From the NCBI RefSeq assembly GCF_001487105.1, contig NZ_LN913001.1, forward strand, positions 1,017,353 to 1,081,352: a stretch of 64,000 nucleotides of DNA, written 5' to 3'. The translations under genes and the position numbers were made by a program. This document shows, piece after piece, positions 7,921 to 16,228 of this stretch. How positions within the stretch are numbered: position 1 is the stretch's first letter; each line of letters starts with the position of its first letter. This stretch comes from Mediterraneibacter massiliensis (GTDB lineage Bacteria > Bacillota > Clostridia > Lachnospirales > Lachnospiraceae). The notes below the pieces were generated by a model that ran no database searches, was not told the origin of the DNA, and was given only the letters and a program-made list of their open reading frames with translations.

Positions 7921-9324
7921 TCAGTCCTCCAATTTTGGAATATATAGAACATTAAAATCACAAAGGTTCGTACCGGTATTTCCGGTAAATACGGCATCTC
8001 CCATTTCAGAAAGGGCTTCATAGCATGCATGACCTCTCAAAGCGCCAAATACATCTACACCTTTTTCCAGCGCCGTTTTATAACTGGCGGAGTCACAGAT
8101 GCCTCCGGCTACAGGTGTGGTGCCGTCTGTTCCTTCAGAGTCGATGGAAAGCATGCAGGCGCCTTTTGTTTTAGCCGCCAAGATGGAGAAGCTAAGTGTC
8201 AGTTCCTGTCCAGGACCGCCGTGTCCGGTGATGAGACTGTTGTCCAGGATCTGTGTCGTTGTCTCTCCAGAGCTTAAAATAACACAAGGTGCTTTGATCG
8301 GATTGCCATATGCCTGTACTTCTCTGGCAATCGAGGCAAAGAAAGAACCGGCATCTTTGCTTTCACCTTCCAGGAAGGAAGTCAGAATGATAGCTGGGAT
8401 TCCCATTTCTTCTGCGATCTCTTTGGCATAGATACAGGAATCCGGCAGTGTGTTTAGCAGAAAATAGGTATTGTCTGGGAAAGCTTTCGGTGTTTCGCCT
8501 TCCGGTCCTACGTTCATCAGATAGTCAACTACACTCTTGGGAAGCCGATCTGCTACATCATAATCCTTGATGACTCTGCGGGCATCCTCCAGTGTGGTTT
8601 TATCCGGTCCCATAGGTGTGCTTGCGTATTTTTCATAAGGGATACCGATATCCTTTGTGGCAGGATTGCCGACTGCGTCGCTGATACCAAAACCGATCAG
8701 TTCAGCGCCTACCTTCTGGATACGTTTTGCCAGCATACCGCCGTTCATTGCGGAAATGTGACGGCGGATCGCGTTGACTTCATAAATACCGGCGCCGGAT
8801 TTTAACATGACGTCCGTTGTTTTGATCTCATCGTCCAGTGTAATACCTTCGATAGGGCAGCTCATAAGTGCAGAACTTCCGCCGCTGATCACTACGATGA
8901 AAAGGTCATCGGGACCGGCGTGATCCACTAAATCGAGAATCTTTAAGCAAGCCTCATAACCGGCTTGATTTGGAAGAGGATGTCCGCCCACATAGACATC
9001 GGTGTTTTGAAAATGATCGGTTTCTTCTGCGACCTTTACAATAGCGATCCCCTTTGTCAACTTATCGCCAAGGATCTCATCTACAGCCATAGCCATGTGG
9101 TTGCAGGCTTTTCCTGCTCCTAATAGATATACATGTTTCTTTTTTGATAAATCCCATGATTTTGTTCCGATATGCAATATATCGCCGTCTAGATGCATGA
9201 TACTTTTAATTCTCTTATAGGCATCCAAACGTTCCAGTGTCTTGTTTGTGATATCCAGTACGACTTTTCTGGAATCAGCGTCTCCATGGGAAACCAGGGC
9301 ATCGTAATTTTTGATCTTACTCAT
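7921..9324 (-). CDS. Glycerate 2-kinase-like protein (DUF4147/MOFRL family)
   Basis: A 467-residue cytosolic kinase of the class that phosphorylates glycerate to 2-phosphoglycerate with ATP. The N-terminal DUF4147 domain shows LLGAGKA (Lys71), GGHPLPN (113-119), ISGGSSALMS (146-155) and the IRRHIS segment (186-191). The C-terminal MOFRL domain shows SEGTDGTTPVAGG (396-408) and TGTNLCDF (450-457). The usual GRGGRNQE motif reads GHGGPGQE (367-374), a notable change near the nucleotide site. The start is the ATG at 9324 and the gene is first in the left-reading operon, overlapped by almost nothing and followed after 3 bases by the enolase-like gene. A product that feeds the enolase-like enzyme is implied by that pairing. 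Confidence 0.87.
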   Translation of the reverse strand: MSKIKNYDALVSHGDADSRKVVLDITNKTLERLDAYKRIKSIMHLDGDILHIGTKSWDLSKKKHVYLLGAGKACNHMAMAVDEILGDKLTKGIAIVKVAEETDHFQNTDVYVGGHPLPNQAGYEACLKILDLVDHAGPDDLFIVVISGGSSALMSCPIEGITLDDEIKTTDVMLKSGAGIYEVNAIRRHISAMNGGMLAKRIQKVGAELIGFGISDAVGNPATKDIGIPYEKYASTPMGPDKTTLEDARRVIKDYDVADRLPKSVVDYLMNVGPEGETPKAFPDNTYFLLNTLPDSCIYAKEIAEEMGIPAIILTSFLEGESKDAGSFFASIAREVQAYGNPIKAPCVILSSGETTTQILDNSLITGHGGPGQELTLSFSILAAKTKGACMLSIDSEGTDGTTPVAGGICDSASYKTALEKGVDVFGALRGHACYEALSEMGDAVFTGNTGTNLCDFNVLYIPKLED

Positions 9325-9422
9325 AGTAATAATCCCCTTTACTTCCTTAATTGATAATAAATCGTATTAAACAGAACATTAAAAGAAAAATGAAAAACAA
9401 AATGTATTAAAATGTACTTTTA

Positions 9423-9451
9423 ATAATAATGTGATATATTGAATATGTCAA
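9423..9451 (-). promoter_or_regulatory. Promoter of the kinase/enolase-like operon
   Basis: On the minus strand TTGACA (9451-9446) and TATTAT (9428-9423) are separated by exactly 17 bases, about 100 bases ahead of the kinase start. The -35 box overlaps operator A. Confidence 0.75.
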
Positions 9452-9456
9452 TATAT
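9434..9456. promoter_or_regulatory. Operator A: perfect inverted repeat over the leftward -35 box
   Basis: ATATATTGA (9434-9442) and TCAATATAT (9448-9456) form a perfect 9-bp inverted repeat with a 5-base centre. The core ATATTG-N7-CAATAT is found again at 9548-9566, facing the opposite promoter. Confidence 0.65.
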
Positions 9457-9547
9457 AAATGATAAAAATGAAATAAATAGTGAAAAGTACTAAAAACGAA
9501 AGCTGAATATTGTGACAATATCTAAAAAAGCATTAAATATATCGAAA

Positions 9548-9579
9548 ATATTGACATATGCAATATATTATAATAGTAT
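9548..9579 (+). promoter_or_regulatory. Promoter and operator B of the OCD-TRAP-larA operon
   Basis: TTGACA (9551-9556) and TAGTAT (9574-9579) are 17 bases apart. The operator core ATATTG-N7-CAATAT (9548-9566) covers the -35 box and part of the spacer, and matches operator A when each is read in the direction of its own promoter. Confidence 0.65.
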
Positions 9580-9683
9580 AAATGTATTAAATAAAACATT
9601 AAGAACAGAAAAATGAAGTGTGCAAAAATGTAGGAGTGTAAAGGATGCAGTATGTGAAGTAAAGTGATGAAAGGAGAAGAAAA

Positions 9684-10805
9684 ATGGCACATAAAACAGA
9701 GTTTCTTTATTTATCAGAAAAGGATACGATTGAAGCAGGTGTTCTTGATGCAGAGAAATGTATTGACAATGCGGAAGAGGTCTTTACCTTATTAAGTAAG
9801 GGTGATTATCTGATGGGGGGCAGCAATCACAATAGTCATGGAATGGGGATCGTATTCCCAAAAGAAAGTCCTTTCCCGAACATGCCGGTGGCAGGTCCGG
9901 ACAGAAGATTTGTGGCGATGCCTGCTTACCTGGGGGGCAGATTTGATGTGTGTGGTAATAAGTGGTACGGTTCCAATGCAGCCAATCCGAAAAAAGGACT
10001 TCCAAGATCTGTTCTGACTGTTACATTAAATGACAAAGATACGGGAGAACCGCTTGCTTTTATGTCTGCCAACTTACTGAGTGCAGCTCGTACAGGCGCT
10101 GTTCCGGGTGTAGCTGCAAGACATCTTGCAAGAAAAGATTCTGAAGTGATCACAGTTTTAGGATGCGGTCAGATCAACCGTTCCTGCTTACGCTCCATTG
10201 CTACGCAGCTTCCTAATCTGAAAAAAGTGATTTGTTATGACATTTTCGAGGCTGCTGCAGAGAAATTCCTGGAGTGGGAGAAAGAAGAACTGGGCTATGA
10301 AGGAGAAGTTGTTCTGGATCTTGAAGCTGCTGTATGTCAGGCAGATGTGATCACAGTAGCTGCTTCCAGATTAAAACCATTGTATGTAAAGGATGAGTGG
10401 ATGAAAGAAGGAGTGACTCTATTGATCACTGGTCCTATGCAGACAGATGATTCTTTCTGGATGAATACCAATTTGATCTATGACAATGTACGTCTTCATG
10501 AAGCTTATGTACAGGAAGCGGTAGAGTCTGGAGATATTGCCGGATATTATAGAGGTGTGATCGGCGGACCGATCTATACGCTGATCGATGCCGGCAAGAT
10601 GCCTCCTCTGGCAGAATCAACCAGTATTGGTGATGTGATCCAGGGAACCAAACCGGGCAGAACAAATGATAAGGAGAGAGTTTCCTTTGTTGCCTGTGGT
10701 ATGGCTACTTTTGATGTGGGTCTGGGCTATGACTTATATCATACCGCTTTGGAAAAAGGCATTGGTACCAAATTGACTCTGTGGGATGATCCTTATCAAA
10801 AATAA
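9684..10805 (+). CDS. Ornithine cyclodeaminase / mu-crystallin family protein
   Basis: A 373-residue NAD(P)-dependent enzyme of the OCD/mu-crystallin family. Members deaminate amino acids or reduce imines and 2-oxo acids. The Rossmann motif VLGCGQINRS lies near residues 158-167, after the family's AARTGAVPGVAARHLA segment. To my knowledge close relatives are sometimes labelled tyramine oxidase subunit B, a name the sequence does not explain. The start ATG has GAAAGGAGAAG upstream. It is the first gene of the rightward operon, ahead of a TRAP carboxylate transporter and a LarA racemase. It therefore probably handles the imported compound or a derivative at the amino/keto level. The substrate is unknown. 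Confidence 0.82.
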   Translation: MAHKTEFLYLSEKDTIEAGVLDAEKCIDNAEEVFTLLSKGDYLMGGSNHNSHGMGIVFPKESPFPNMPVAGPDRRFVAMPAYLGGRFDVCGNKWYGSNAANPKKGLPRSVLTVTLNDKDTGEPLAFMSANLLSAARTGAVPGVAARHLARKDSEVITVLGCGQINRSCLRSIATQLPNLKKVICYDIFEAAAEKFLEWEKEELGYEGEVVLDLEAAVCQADVITVAASRLKPLYVKDEWMKEGVTLLITGPMQTDDSFWMNTNLIYDNVRLHEAYVQEAVESGDIAGYYRGVIGGPIYTLIDAGKMPPLAESTSIGDVIQGTKPGRTNDKERVSFVACGMATFDVGLGYDLYHTALEKGIGTKLTLWDDPYQK

Positions 10806-10823
10806 AGAGAGGGGGAAAGTAAA

Positions 10824-12110
10824 GTGTCGCTATCTTTATTGATAATGATTATATGCTTTCTATTGCTTATGGTGATCGGGCTGCCGATCGCTTACAACTT
10901 AATCGTAACAACGTTAGTGTATACACTTGTAGCAGGTTTTGATCCTATCCAGATGGCGATCAAGATGTACGGAGGCATGAACAGCTTTTCCTTTTTGGCA
11001 GTTCCGTTCTTTGTATTGACCGGTCAGCTTATGCTCAGAGGAGGATTGCTGGAATCTTTGATCAAATTTGTAAATGCTTGGTTTGGAAGATTTAAAGGAG
11101 CGATCGCGATCGTAACGATCGGAGCTTCCTTACTTATGGGGTCAATCGTCGGTCTGGCTGTAGCATCCGCTGCATCTCTGGGCGCATTCTTGATCCCAAT
11201 GATGAAAAAAGAAGGCTATTCAGCGCCATTTTCAGCAGCTGTAATGTCCTCCGCTTCCTTGCTGGGGCCTATCATGCCGCCAAGTGTATTGATGATCCTG
11301 TATTGTACGGCGGTAGGCAAAACCTCTATTACAGGTATCTTTATGGCAGCTGTAACGCCGGCTATCTTAATAGCAGTTTTGCAGTGTGCAGTTGCGCATC
11401 GTGTGGCGAAGAAGAGAGATTATCCGTCTTATGGGAAGACTACATTGGCTGAAAAAGGAAGAGCGACAGGAAAGGCAATTCCGGCGCTGCTGCTTCCGGT
11501 GATCATCTTAGGCGGTATTTTCAGTGGAGTATTCTCTATCACAGAGGCATCCGGCGTGGCAGTTATTTACAGTGCGCTGCTTGCGTTTTTTGTAAACAGA
11601 AGTGTGAAATTAAAGGATATTCCGGATATGATCATCGAGGCTGCCTCTACATCTGGTCTGGTACTGATCTTGGCCGGAGCCGGTACGGCAATGGCATGGG
11701 GTATAGCTAATGAACGAGTGATGGCTATGCTGAGCGCTCCGTTATCTTCCATGCCGACATGGCTGTTCCTTCTTTTGGTGAATATCCTGATGATCATCTG
11801 TGGTATGTTTATGGATGATTATGCTTCAACGGTAATCTTGGCGCCGATCATTTCCCCTATCGCATGGGCTATGGGCATCAATCCGTTACATATCGGCGTT
11901 GTATTTTGTGTAAACCTTGTAGTTGGTCTGGCAACTCCACCATTCGGCATTACTTTGTTTGTAACGAGTCCGGTGGCGGGATGTAAGCTGGAAGAAACTG
12001 TCCGGGAAGCTATACCGTTCCTTGCTGTGACTATCGGTGTGCTGCTTCTGATCACGTTTGTGCCGCAAGTAGCATTGTGGCTGCCGAATTTACTGGGCTA
12101 TACCGGATAA
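10824..12110 (+). CDS. dctM: TRAP transporter large permease, DctM family
   Basis: A 428-residue membrane protein with about 12 to 13 hydrophobic segments, the sodium-coupled transport subunit of a tripartite ATP-independent periplasmic (TRAP) system. Family stretches are LPIAYNLIVTTL near the N terminus, FFVLTGQLML, the duplicated small-residue re-entrant regions (LGPIMPPSVLMILY and VVGLATPPFGITLFV) and MFMDDYASTVILAPI. The start is the GTG at 10824, preceded by GAGAGGGGGAAAG. It lies 18 bases after the OCD gene. TRAP systems carry small carboxylates such as C4-dicarboxylates, sialate or hydroxy acids; the cargo here is inferred only from context. Confidence 0.93.
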   Translation: MSLSLLIMIICFLLLMVIGLPIAYNLIVTTLVYTLVAGFDPIQMAIKMYGGMNSFSFLAVPFFVLTGQLMLRGGLLESLIKFVNAWFGRFKGAIAIVTIGASLLMGSIVGLAVASAASLGAFLIPMMKKEGYSAPFSAAVMSSASLLGPIMPPSVLMILYCTAVGKTSITGIFMAAVTPAILIAVLQCAVAHRVAKKRDYPSYGKTTLAEKGRATGKAIPALLLPVIILGGIFSGVFSITEASGVAVIYSALLAFFVNRSVKLKDIPDMIIEAASTSGLVLILAGAGTAMAWGIANERVMAMLSAPLSSMPTWLFLLLVNILMIICGMFMDDYASTVILAPIISPIAWAMGINPLHIGVVFCVNLVVGLATPPFGITLFVTSPVAGCKLEETVREAIPFLAVTIGVLLLITFVPQVALWLPNLLGYTG

Positions 12111-12142
12111 TTGTATCTTAAATAGTAGAAGGGAGAAAAACT

Positions 12143-13228
12143 ATGAAAAAAGGTGTGAGAATTATATTGGCGGCAGCGCTTGTGCTGAGTATGACAGCAG
12201 GGGCTATGGGATGCGGCATGAAACGTACGAACAGCTCCGGTGGCACTGCAGGCGGCGGGGCGGCGGAAGAAGACATAAGCGGCAGCTATGTAATCCGTAT
12301 TGCCTGTGAAAATTCAGAGACTTATCCTGCTACACTCGGACTGCAGGTTATGAAGGAATATGTGGAGAAACAAACGGATGGTAATGTAGAAGTAAATATC
12401 TATGCAGGCGGACAGCTTGGCGGAGAAGAAGAGACGCTGGAGCAGGTATCACAGGGGTCTTTGGAAATGGCAGTTGCTTCTTTCGCGCCGGTTGTATCCT
12501 ATGATCCGGAATTCGAAGTGATGGATATCCCGTTTGTATATAATACCTATAATGAAGCATGGATGGTATTAGACAGCCATATTGGAACAGATATGCTGAA
12601 TTCTTTGAAGGATTACGGTATGATCGGTCTGGCATTTATGGAGAATGGTTTCCGCCAGGTGACAAGTAATAAATCTCCGGTTACTGCTATGGGTGACTTG
12701 TCCGGCTTAAAGATCCGTACGATGCAGAATAATAACCACATCGGTTTCTTCCAGGCTATGGGCGCTAATCCTACGCCGGTCGCATTCTCCGAACTGTATA
12801 TGGCACTGTCTCAGAATACAGTAGACGCGCAGGAGAACCCGATTGCCAATGTAACAGATAAAAAACTCTACGAAGTACAGAAGTATCTTTCACTGACAAA
12901 CCATATTTACGATGCAATGCCATTGGTATGTAACCTGGATTTCTTTGAAAGCCTGCCCGGAAAATATCAGGGGATCGTGCAGACCGGCGCTGTTCTGGGA
13001 ATGGAATACAGTCGTTTCTGCAATGCAGAAAGAGAGGACCTGATCTTAGAAGAACTGGAAGGCTATGGCATGGAAGTCAATGAAGTGGATGAGGCAGCAC
13101 ATGAAGAAATGAAATCTGTCGCACAGCCTGCAGCAATCGAGTCTGTTGCCAATGATATAGGGCAGGAGAAGGTAGATGCTTATCTGGCAGAGGTAGAAAA
13201 AGTGCTTGGGGAAATCAGTGATTATTAA
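12143..13228 (+). CDS. dctP: TRAP transporter substrate-binding lipoprotein, DctP family
   Basis: A 361-residue extracytoplasmic solute receptor. The signal peptide ends in a lipobox (AGAMGC) with Cys24 as the lipidation site, followed by a Gly/Ser-rich linker of about 20 residues, so it is anchored to the outer face of the membrane. The DctP fold is shown by GGQLGGEEETLEQVSQGSLEMAV and by FRQVTSNKSPV / GLKIRTMQN, which carries the conserved Arg that pairs with the carboxylate of the ligand. It sits between the large and small permease genes, the order M-P-Q. A carboxylate ligand is therefore expected, but its identity is open. Confidence 0.93.
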   Translation: MKKGVRIILAAALVLSMTAGAMGCGMKRTNSSGGTAGGGAAEEDISGSYVIRIACENSETYPATLGLQVMKEYVEKQTDGNVEVNIYAGGQLGGEEETLEQVSQGSLEMAVASFAPVVSYDPEFEVMDIPFVYNTYNEAWMVLDSHIGTDMLNSLKDYGMIGLAFMENGFRQVTSNKSPVTAMGDLSGLKIRTMQNNNHIGFFQAMGANPTPVAFSELYMALSQNTVDAQENPIANVTDKKLYEVQKYLSLTNHIYDAMPLVCNLDFFESLPGKYQGIVQTGAVLGMEYSRFCNAEREDLILEELEGYGMEVNEVDEAAHEEMKSVAQPAAIESVANDIGQEKVDAYLAEVEKVLGEISDY

Positions 13229-13246
13229 GCAGGGAGAAGGTAGAAT

Positions 13247-13789
13247 ATGATCGAAGTATTAGATAAAATAGTCAGAGGGCTGTATAAAGTGTTAAAAGTC
13301 GCTTTGTGTGTGGTTTTGATCGCTATGGTCGGCATTCTTGCGGCACATGTTATCGCCCGCTATGTTTTGAATAGTTCCTTGACATGGTCAGAAGAACTTA
13401 TGAAGATTTTGCTTGTATGGTTTGGACTTTTAAGTGTGTCTGTTCTTGCTGCAAGGAGAGAGCACGTATCGATCGTAGTGTTTAAGGATCATATGCCGAA
13501 AAAGGTATCTGCGTTTTTGACAAAACTGACACAGGTCATTACAGTACTTGTCTGTATCGTCGTGATCTATATAGGGATCCAGTATGTACTTACTGCGGGA
13601 CACCGTCCGACTCCGGCTCTGCGGATGCCCTATGGCTACGCATATGTGGCTATCCCAGTTTCCTTTTTCTTCGTAACGATTTTTGAATTCCGTAATTTGA
13701 TCGTAGACTTGACGGGAAAGGGAAGTTATGCTGCTATCGATAAACCAAAAGAAGACCTGACAGGAGGCAAAGAGGTAACACTGGATTAG
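13247..13789 (+). CDS. dctQ: TRAP transporter small permease, DctQ family
   Basis: A 180-residue membrane protein with four hydrophobic helices, the small subunit of the TRAP permease. The family signature SLTWSEELMKILLVWFGLLS is visible at about residues 45-64, followed by the basic loop AARREHVSI. The start ATG has GCAGGGAGAAGG upstream and lies 18 bases after dctP. An inverted repeat resembling a weak terminator stands between it and larA, so expression of larA may be stepped down relative to the transporter. Confidence 0.92.
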   Translation: MIEVLDKIVRGLYKVLKVALCVVLIAMVGILAAHVIARYVLNSSLTWSEELMKILLVWFGLLSVSVLAARREHVSIVVFKDHMPKKVSAFLTKLTQVITVLVCIVVIYIGIQYVLTAGHRPTPALRMPYGYAYVAIPVSFFFVTIFEFRNLIVDLTGKGSYAAIDKPKEDLTGGKEVTLD

Positions 13790-13825
13790 GAATCTTGTAG
13801 ACCTGAGATTCAGTATGGATTTTAA

Positions 13826-13859
13826 GAGGGTGCTGTGTTGTTTCATGTACAGTACCCTC
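13826..13859 (+). terminator. Stem-loop between dctQ and larA
   Basis: GAGGGTGCTGT (13826-13836) pairs with ACAGTACCCTC (13849-13859), 11 bp with one G-U pair. Only a short CTCTTT follows, so it may be a partial terminator or an mRNA processing/stability element inside the operon. Confidence 0.6.
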
Positions 13860-13880
13860 CTCTTTAATTAGGAGGAGAAG

Positions 13881-15170
13881 ATGGTATTAAAAAAAGAAAA
13901 GGATGGGTGGGTGTATGAAGATCAGCGCCTGCATATGCAGTGTACCATTCCTGCAGCTTGTGAAGTAAGCATGCTGCAGACACCGGATATACCTGAACTA
14001 CGTGAGCAGGAGAAAATAGAACAGGAGATCCGCAGCCCCGGTTCTGGGAAAACATTGACGGAACTTGTCAAAGAAAAAAAGGCAAAAACAGTCAGCATTT
14101 TGGTGTCAGATGCCACTCGTGCTGTTCCTACGGCAAAACTGGCATTTGCGGTAGTGAAAGAATTACAAGAGAACCAGATCGCTTTGCAGGATATTACTTT
14201 TTTTGTGGCGATCGGAGTGCATAGACCGGCTACAGAAGCAGAGTGTCAGGAAATCTTGGGGAAACTGTATGGAAAAGTGAGGATTGAAAACCATACGCCT
14301 TTTGATAAGGAAAACTTGTTGTATCTGGGGGATACCAAAAGAGGCACCCCTATTTATGTAAATCAAAGAGCCTATGAATGCGATCTGCATATTCAAATAG
14401 GAAAAGTGGAGCCTCATGAATTTGCAGGTTTTTCGGGAGGAAGGAAATCTGTTTTGCCAGGAATTGCCGGCGAGGAAACGATACAGATCAACCACAGACC
14501 GGAGATGATCTTGGATCCGAAAGCAGGGATAGGAATATTAGAGGGAAATCCTGTACATGAGGACATGCTGGAAGCTGCCGAAATGTTTCGGATTGATTTT
14601 TCCGTAAACTGTATTTTGAATAATACCCTGCAATTGTCCGCCGTCTATGCTGGTACTCTCAAAGAATGTCATGAACAGGCAGTGCAGTATGTGAAAGAAA
14701 TATTGGGAGTCCCTTTCAAAAAGCCGGATATCCTCATAACCACACCGGGACTTCCTTTGGATATCGATTTTTATCAGGCAGTCAAAGCGCTCATCGCATT
14801 GACGGAAGTATTGGAAGAGAGTACGACGGTGATCTTGTACTGTGGATGTAAAGAAGGCATCAATTCGCCGGATATGCTTTCTGCATTCTGTTCTGACGAA
14901 TCTTTGGAAAATGTGGTAGCCTATACAGAAGAACACTATAAGATACAGATGGATCATGTTCTTCTTCTTTCAAAAATATTAAGAAAACATGTCCGTATTT
15001 TTGTCGTATGTCCGAATATAAAGAAGGAAGATGTGGGAGAAATGTTTATGTTTCCTTTTGACAGTCTTCAGGAGGCGGTGGATGAGGCGATCCGCTCAAG
15101 CGAAAGAAAAGATCCGGATATCCTGATCTATCCAAGACCACAGACGGGTCTGCCTGAGAAAACAGACTAG
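13881..15170 (+). CDS. larA: LarA-type nickel-pincer racemase/epimerase (lactate racemase family)
   Basis: A 429-residue cytosolic enzyme of the LarA family. Members racemise or epimerise 2-hydroxy acids by hydride transfer to a covalently bound nickel-pincer nucleotide. The key residues match Lactobacillus LarA with a near-constant offset: His114 (GVHRP), His179 (EPHEFAG), Lys189 (SGGRKS, the pincer anchor) and His205 (INHRP). The start ATG follows AGGAGGAG. It is the last gene of the rightward operon after the TRAP genes. The cofactor genes larB and larC-larE lie about 10 kb away in the same window. Family members are known that act on lactate, malate, other short hydroxy acids or gluconate, so lactate should not be assumed. 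Confidence 0.9.
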   Translation: MVLKKEKDGWVYEDQRLHMQCTIPAACEVSMLQTPDIPELREQEKIEQEIRSPGSGKTLTELVKEKKAKTVSILVSDATRAVPTAKLAFAVVKELQENQIALQDITFFVAIGVHRPATEAECQEILGKLYGKVRIENHTPFDKENLLYLGDTKRGTPIYVNQRAYECDLHIQIGKVEPHEFAGFSGGRKSVLPGIAGEETIQINHRPEMILDPKAGIGILEGNPVHEDMLEAAEMFRIDFSVNCILNNTLQLSAVYAGTLKECHEQAVQYVKEILGVPFKKPDILITTPGLPLDIDFYQAVKALIALTEVLEESTTVILYCGCKEGINSPDMLSAFCSDESLENVVAYTEEHYKIQMDHVLLLSKILRKHVRIFVVCPNIKKEDVGEMFMFPFDSLQEAVDEAIRSSERKDPDILIYPRPQTGLPEKTD

Positions 15171-15186
15171 GGGTATGTAGAAAAAA

Positions 15187-15213
15187 AGAAGCGCAGATGC
15201 AGGCGCTTCTTTT
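15187..15213. terminator. Bidirectional terminator between larA and the rpiR-type gene
   Basis: AGAAGCGC (15187-15194) pairs with GCGCTTCT (15203-15210). The stem is flanked by an A run on the left and TTTA on the right, so it can stop transcription from both convergent genes. Confidence 0.8.
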
Positions 15214-15224
15214 ATACGATCAAT

Positions 15225-16070
15225 TTATAACCCTAAATAGAATCCCTGATTGAGTATAGATTCTGTTTTTTGTAATACACGCTGCGATTCATCAAAGTTT
15301 TTCTGTGTCAAAGCAGTGATCAGATAGTTGGAAAGGCTAAGAGGCGCTGCGTAGGAATTTTTGTAAGTGAGGCTGGAGATAGAACAGGGAAGGATGATAT
15401 CTCCGTAGTCCTGGACAGCGCTGTAATTATGGCTGGTGAATAGGATGATTTTTACTCCTTCATTTTTTAACCAGGAAAGGATGGTCGTACTTAGTTTAGA
15501 ATAGCGCGGAAATAAGTAGGCGACGCAGACATCTCCTTCCTTGGCGCTTACGATTTCTTCTGGATAGAGCATACCGACGGACTGGATCAAGTGGACATTT
15601 TCCCGGATCTCACTTAAACGCGACGCCAGATAATAGGAGATAGAAAAGGAACTCCGCATGCCGAGTACGTATACATTAGGTGCTTTAGAAATGAGGTTGA
15701 TAACAGCCTGCAGATCTTCATTTTTCTGTGTGGCTAATGTATGCTGTATATTGTGGATATCATTTTGAAAAGAAGCAGAAAGCAGTGTGTTGTCCGGATA
15801 AAACGTCTGACTGGACAAACGTTCTGGCAGCCCTACTTTTGTCTGAATGTTGTTCTGGATGTCTTTTTGCATTTCGCTATAGCCGGAATAGCCCAAAGTT
15901 CTGGAGAAACGGATAATGGTAGTTGTGCTGACGTTAATCTTTTCCGCGAGTTCTTCCAATGTACAGAAAGCAATCGCATTTAAATTTTCGGTGAGATAAT
16001 CTGCGATGATTTTTTGAGAACGTGTAAACATATTGTAATGAACGCTTAAATCTTGTAAGAAATTAGACAT
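15225..16070 (-). CDS. RpiR/MurR family regulator (HTH plus SIS domain)
   Basis: A 281-residue transcription factor. The N-terminal helix-turn-helix domain (about residues 1-77) contains the family pattern LEELAEKINVSTTTIIRFSRTLGYSGYSE. The C-terminal SIS domain (about 110-260) would bind a phosphorylated small molecule. The ATG at 16070 has GAGGACAAATT upstream. It reads toward larA and shares a terminator with it. SIS domains usually sense sugar phosphates; here a phosphorylated hydroxy acid made by the island's kinase is an attractive but unproven effector. It or the neighbouring GntR protein is the likely reader of operators A and B. Confidence 0.9.
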   Translation of the reverse strand: MSNFLQDLSVHYNMFTRSQKIIADYLTENLNAIAFCTLEELAEKINVSTTTIIRFSRTLGYSGYSEMQKDIQNNIQTKVGLPERLSSQTFYPDNTLLSASFQNDIHNIQHTLATQKNEDLQAVINLISKAPNVYVLGMRSSFSISYYLASRLSEIRENVHLIQSVGMLYPEEIVSAKEGDVCVAYLFPRYSKLSTTILSWLKNEGVKIILFTSHNYSAVQDYGDIILPCSISSLTYKNSYAAPLSLSNYLITALTQKNFDESQRVLQKTESILNQGFYLGL

Positions 16071-16106
16071 AATTTGTCCTCGCTTTCTGTAAAATGCTTT
16101 CTTTAT

Positions 16107-16136
16107 ATTTTAACATTGAAAAGATTGATGTGTCAA
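16107..16136 (-). promoter_or_regulatory. Promoter of the rpiR-type gene
   Basis: On the minus strand TTGACA (16136-16131) and TAAAAT (16112-16107) are separated by 18 bases, about 40 bases ahead of the start codon. Confidence 0.6.
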
Positions 16137-16158
16137 TGCAGGCAAAATGCAGGCAAAA
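16137..16158. repeat. Tandem 11-base repeat between rpiR and gntR genes
   Basis: TGCAGGCAAAA occurs twice in immediate succession (16137-16147 and 16148-16158) in the divergent gap, just beside the -35 box of the rpiR-type gene. It may be a regulator binding site. Confidence 0.6.
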
Positions 16159-16228
16159 TTTCAAAAAATCTGGAATATACGGAAAAATTCTGTTATGATT
16201 CTATTATAGAAAGCGGGGTGGATGAAGT

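Larger units (their letters stand above)
9325..9683. other. Divergent control region of the catabolic island
   Basis: This 359-base AT-rich gap separates the kinase operon (left) from the OCD-TRAP-larA operon (right). I find no gene in it. It holds two divergent sigma-A promoters and two operator-like repeats, listed separately. Confidence 0.75.

Noticed and set aside
9551..9574. TTGACA with a consensus TATAAT only 12 bases away
   Set aside because: The spacing is too short for sigma-A. TAGTAT at 17 bases was used instead.
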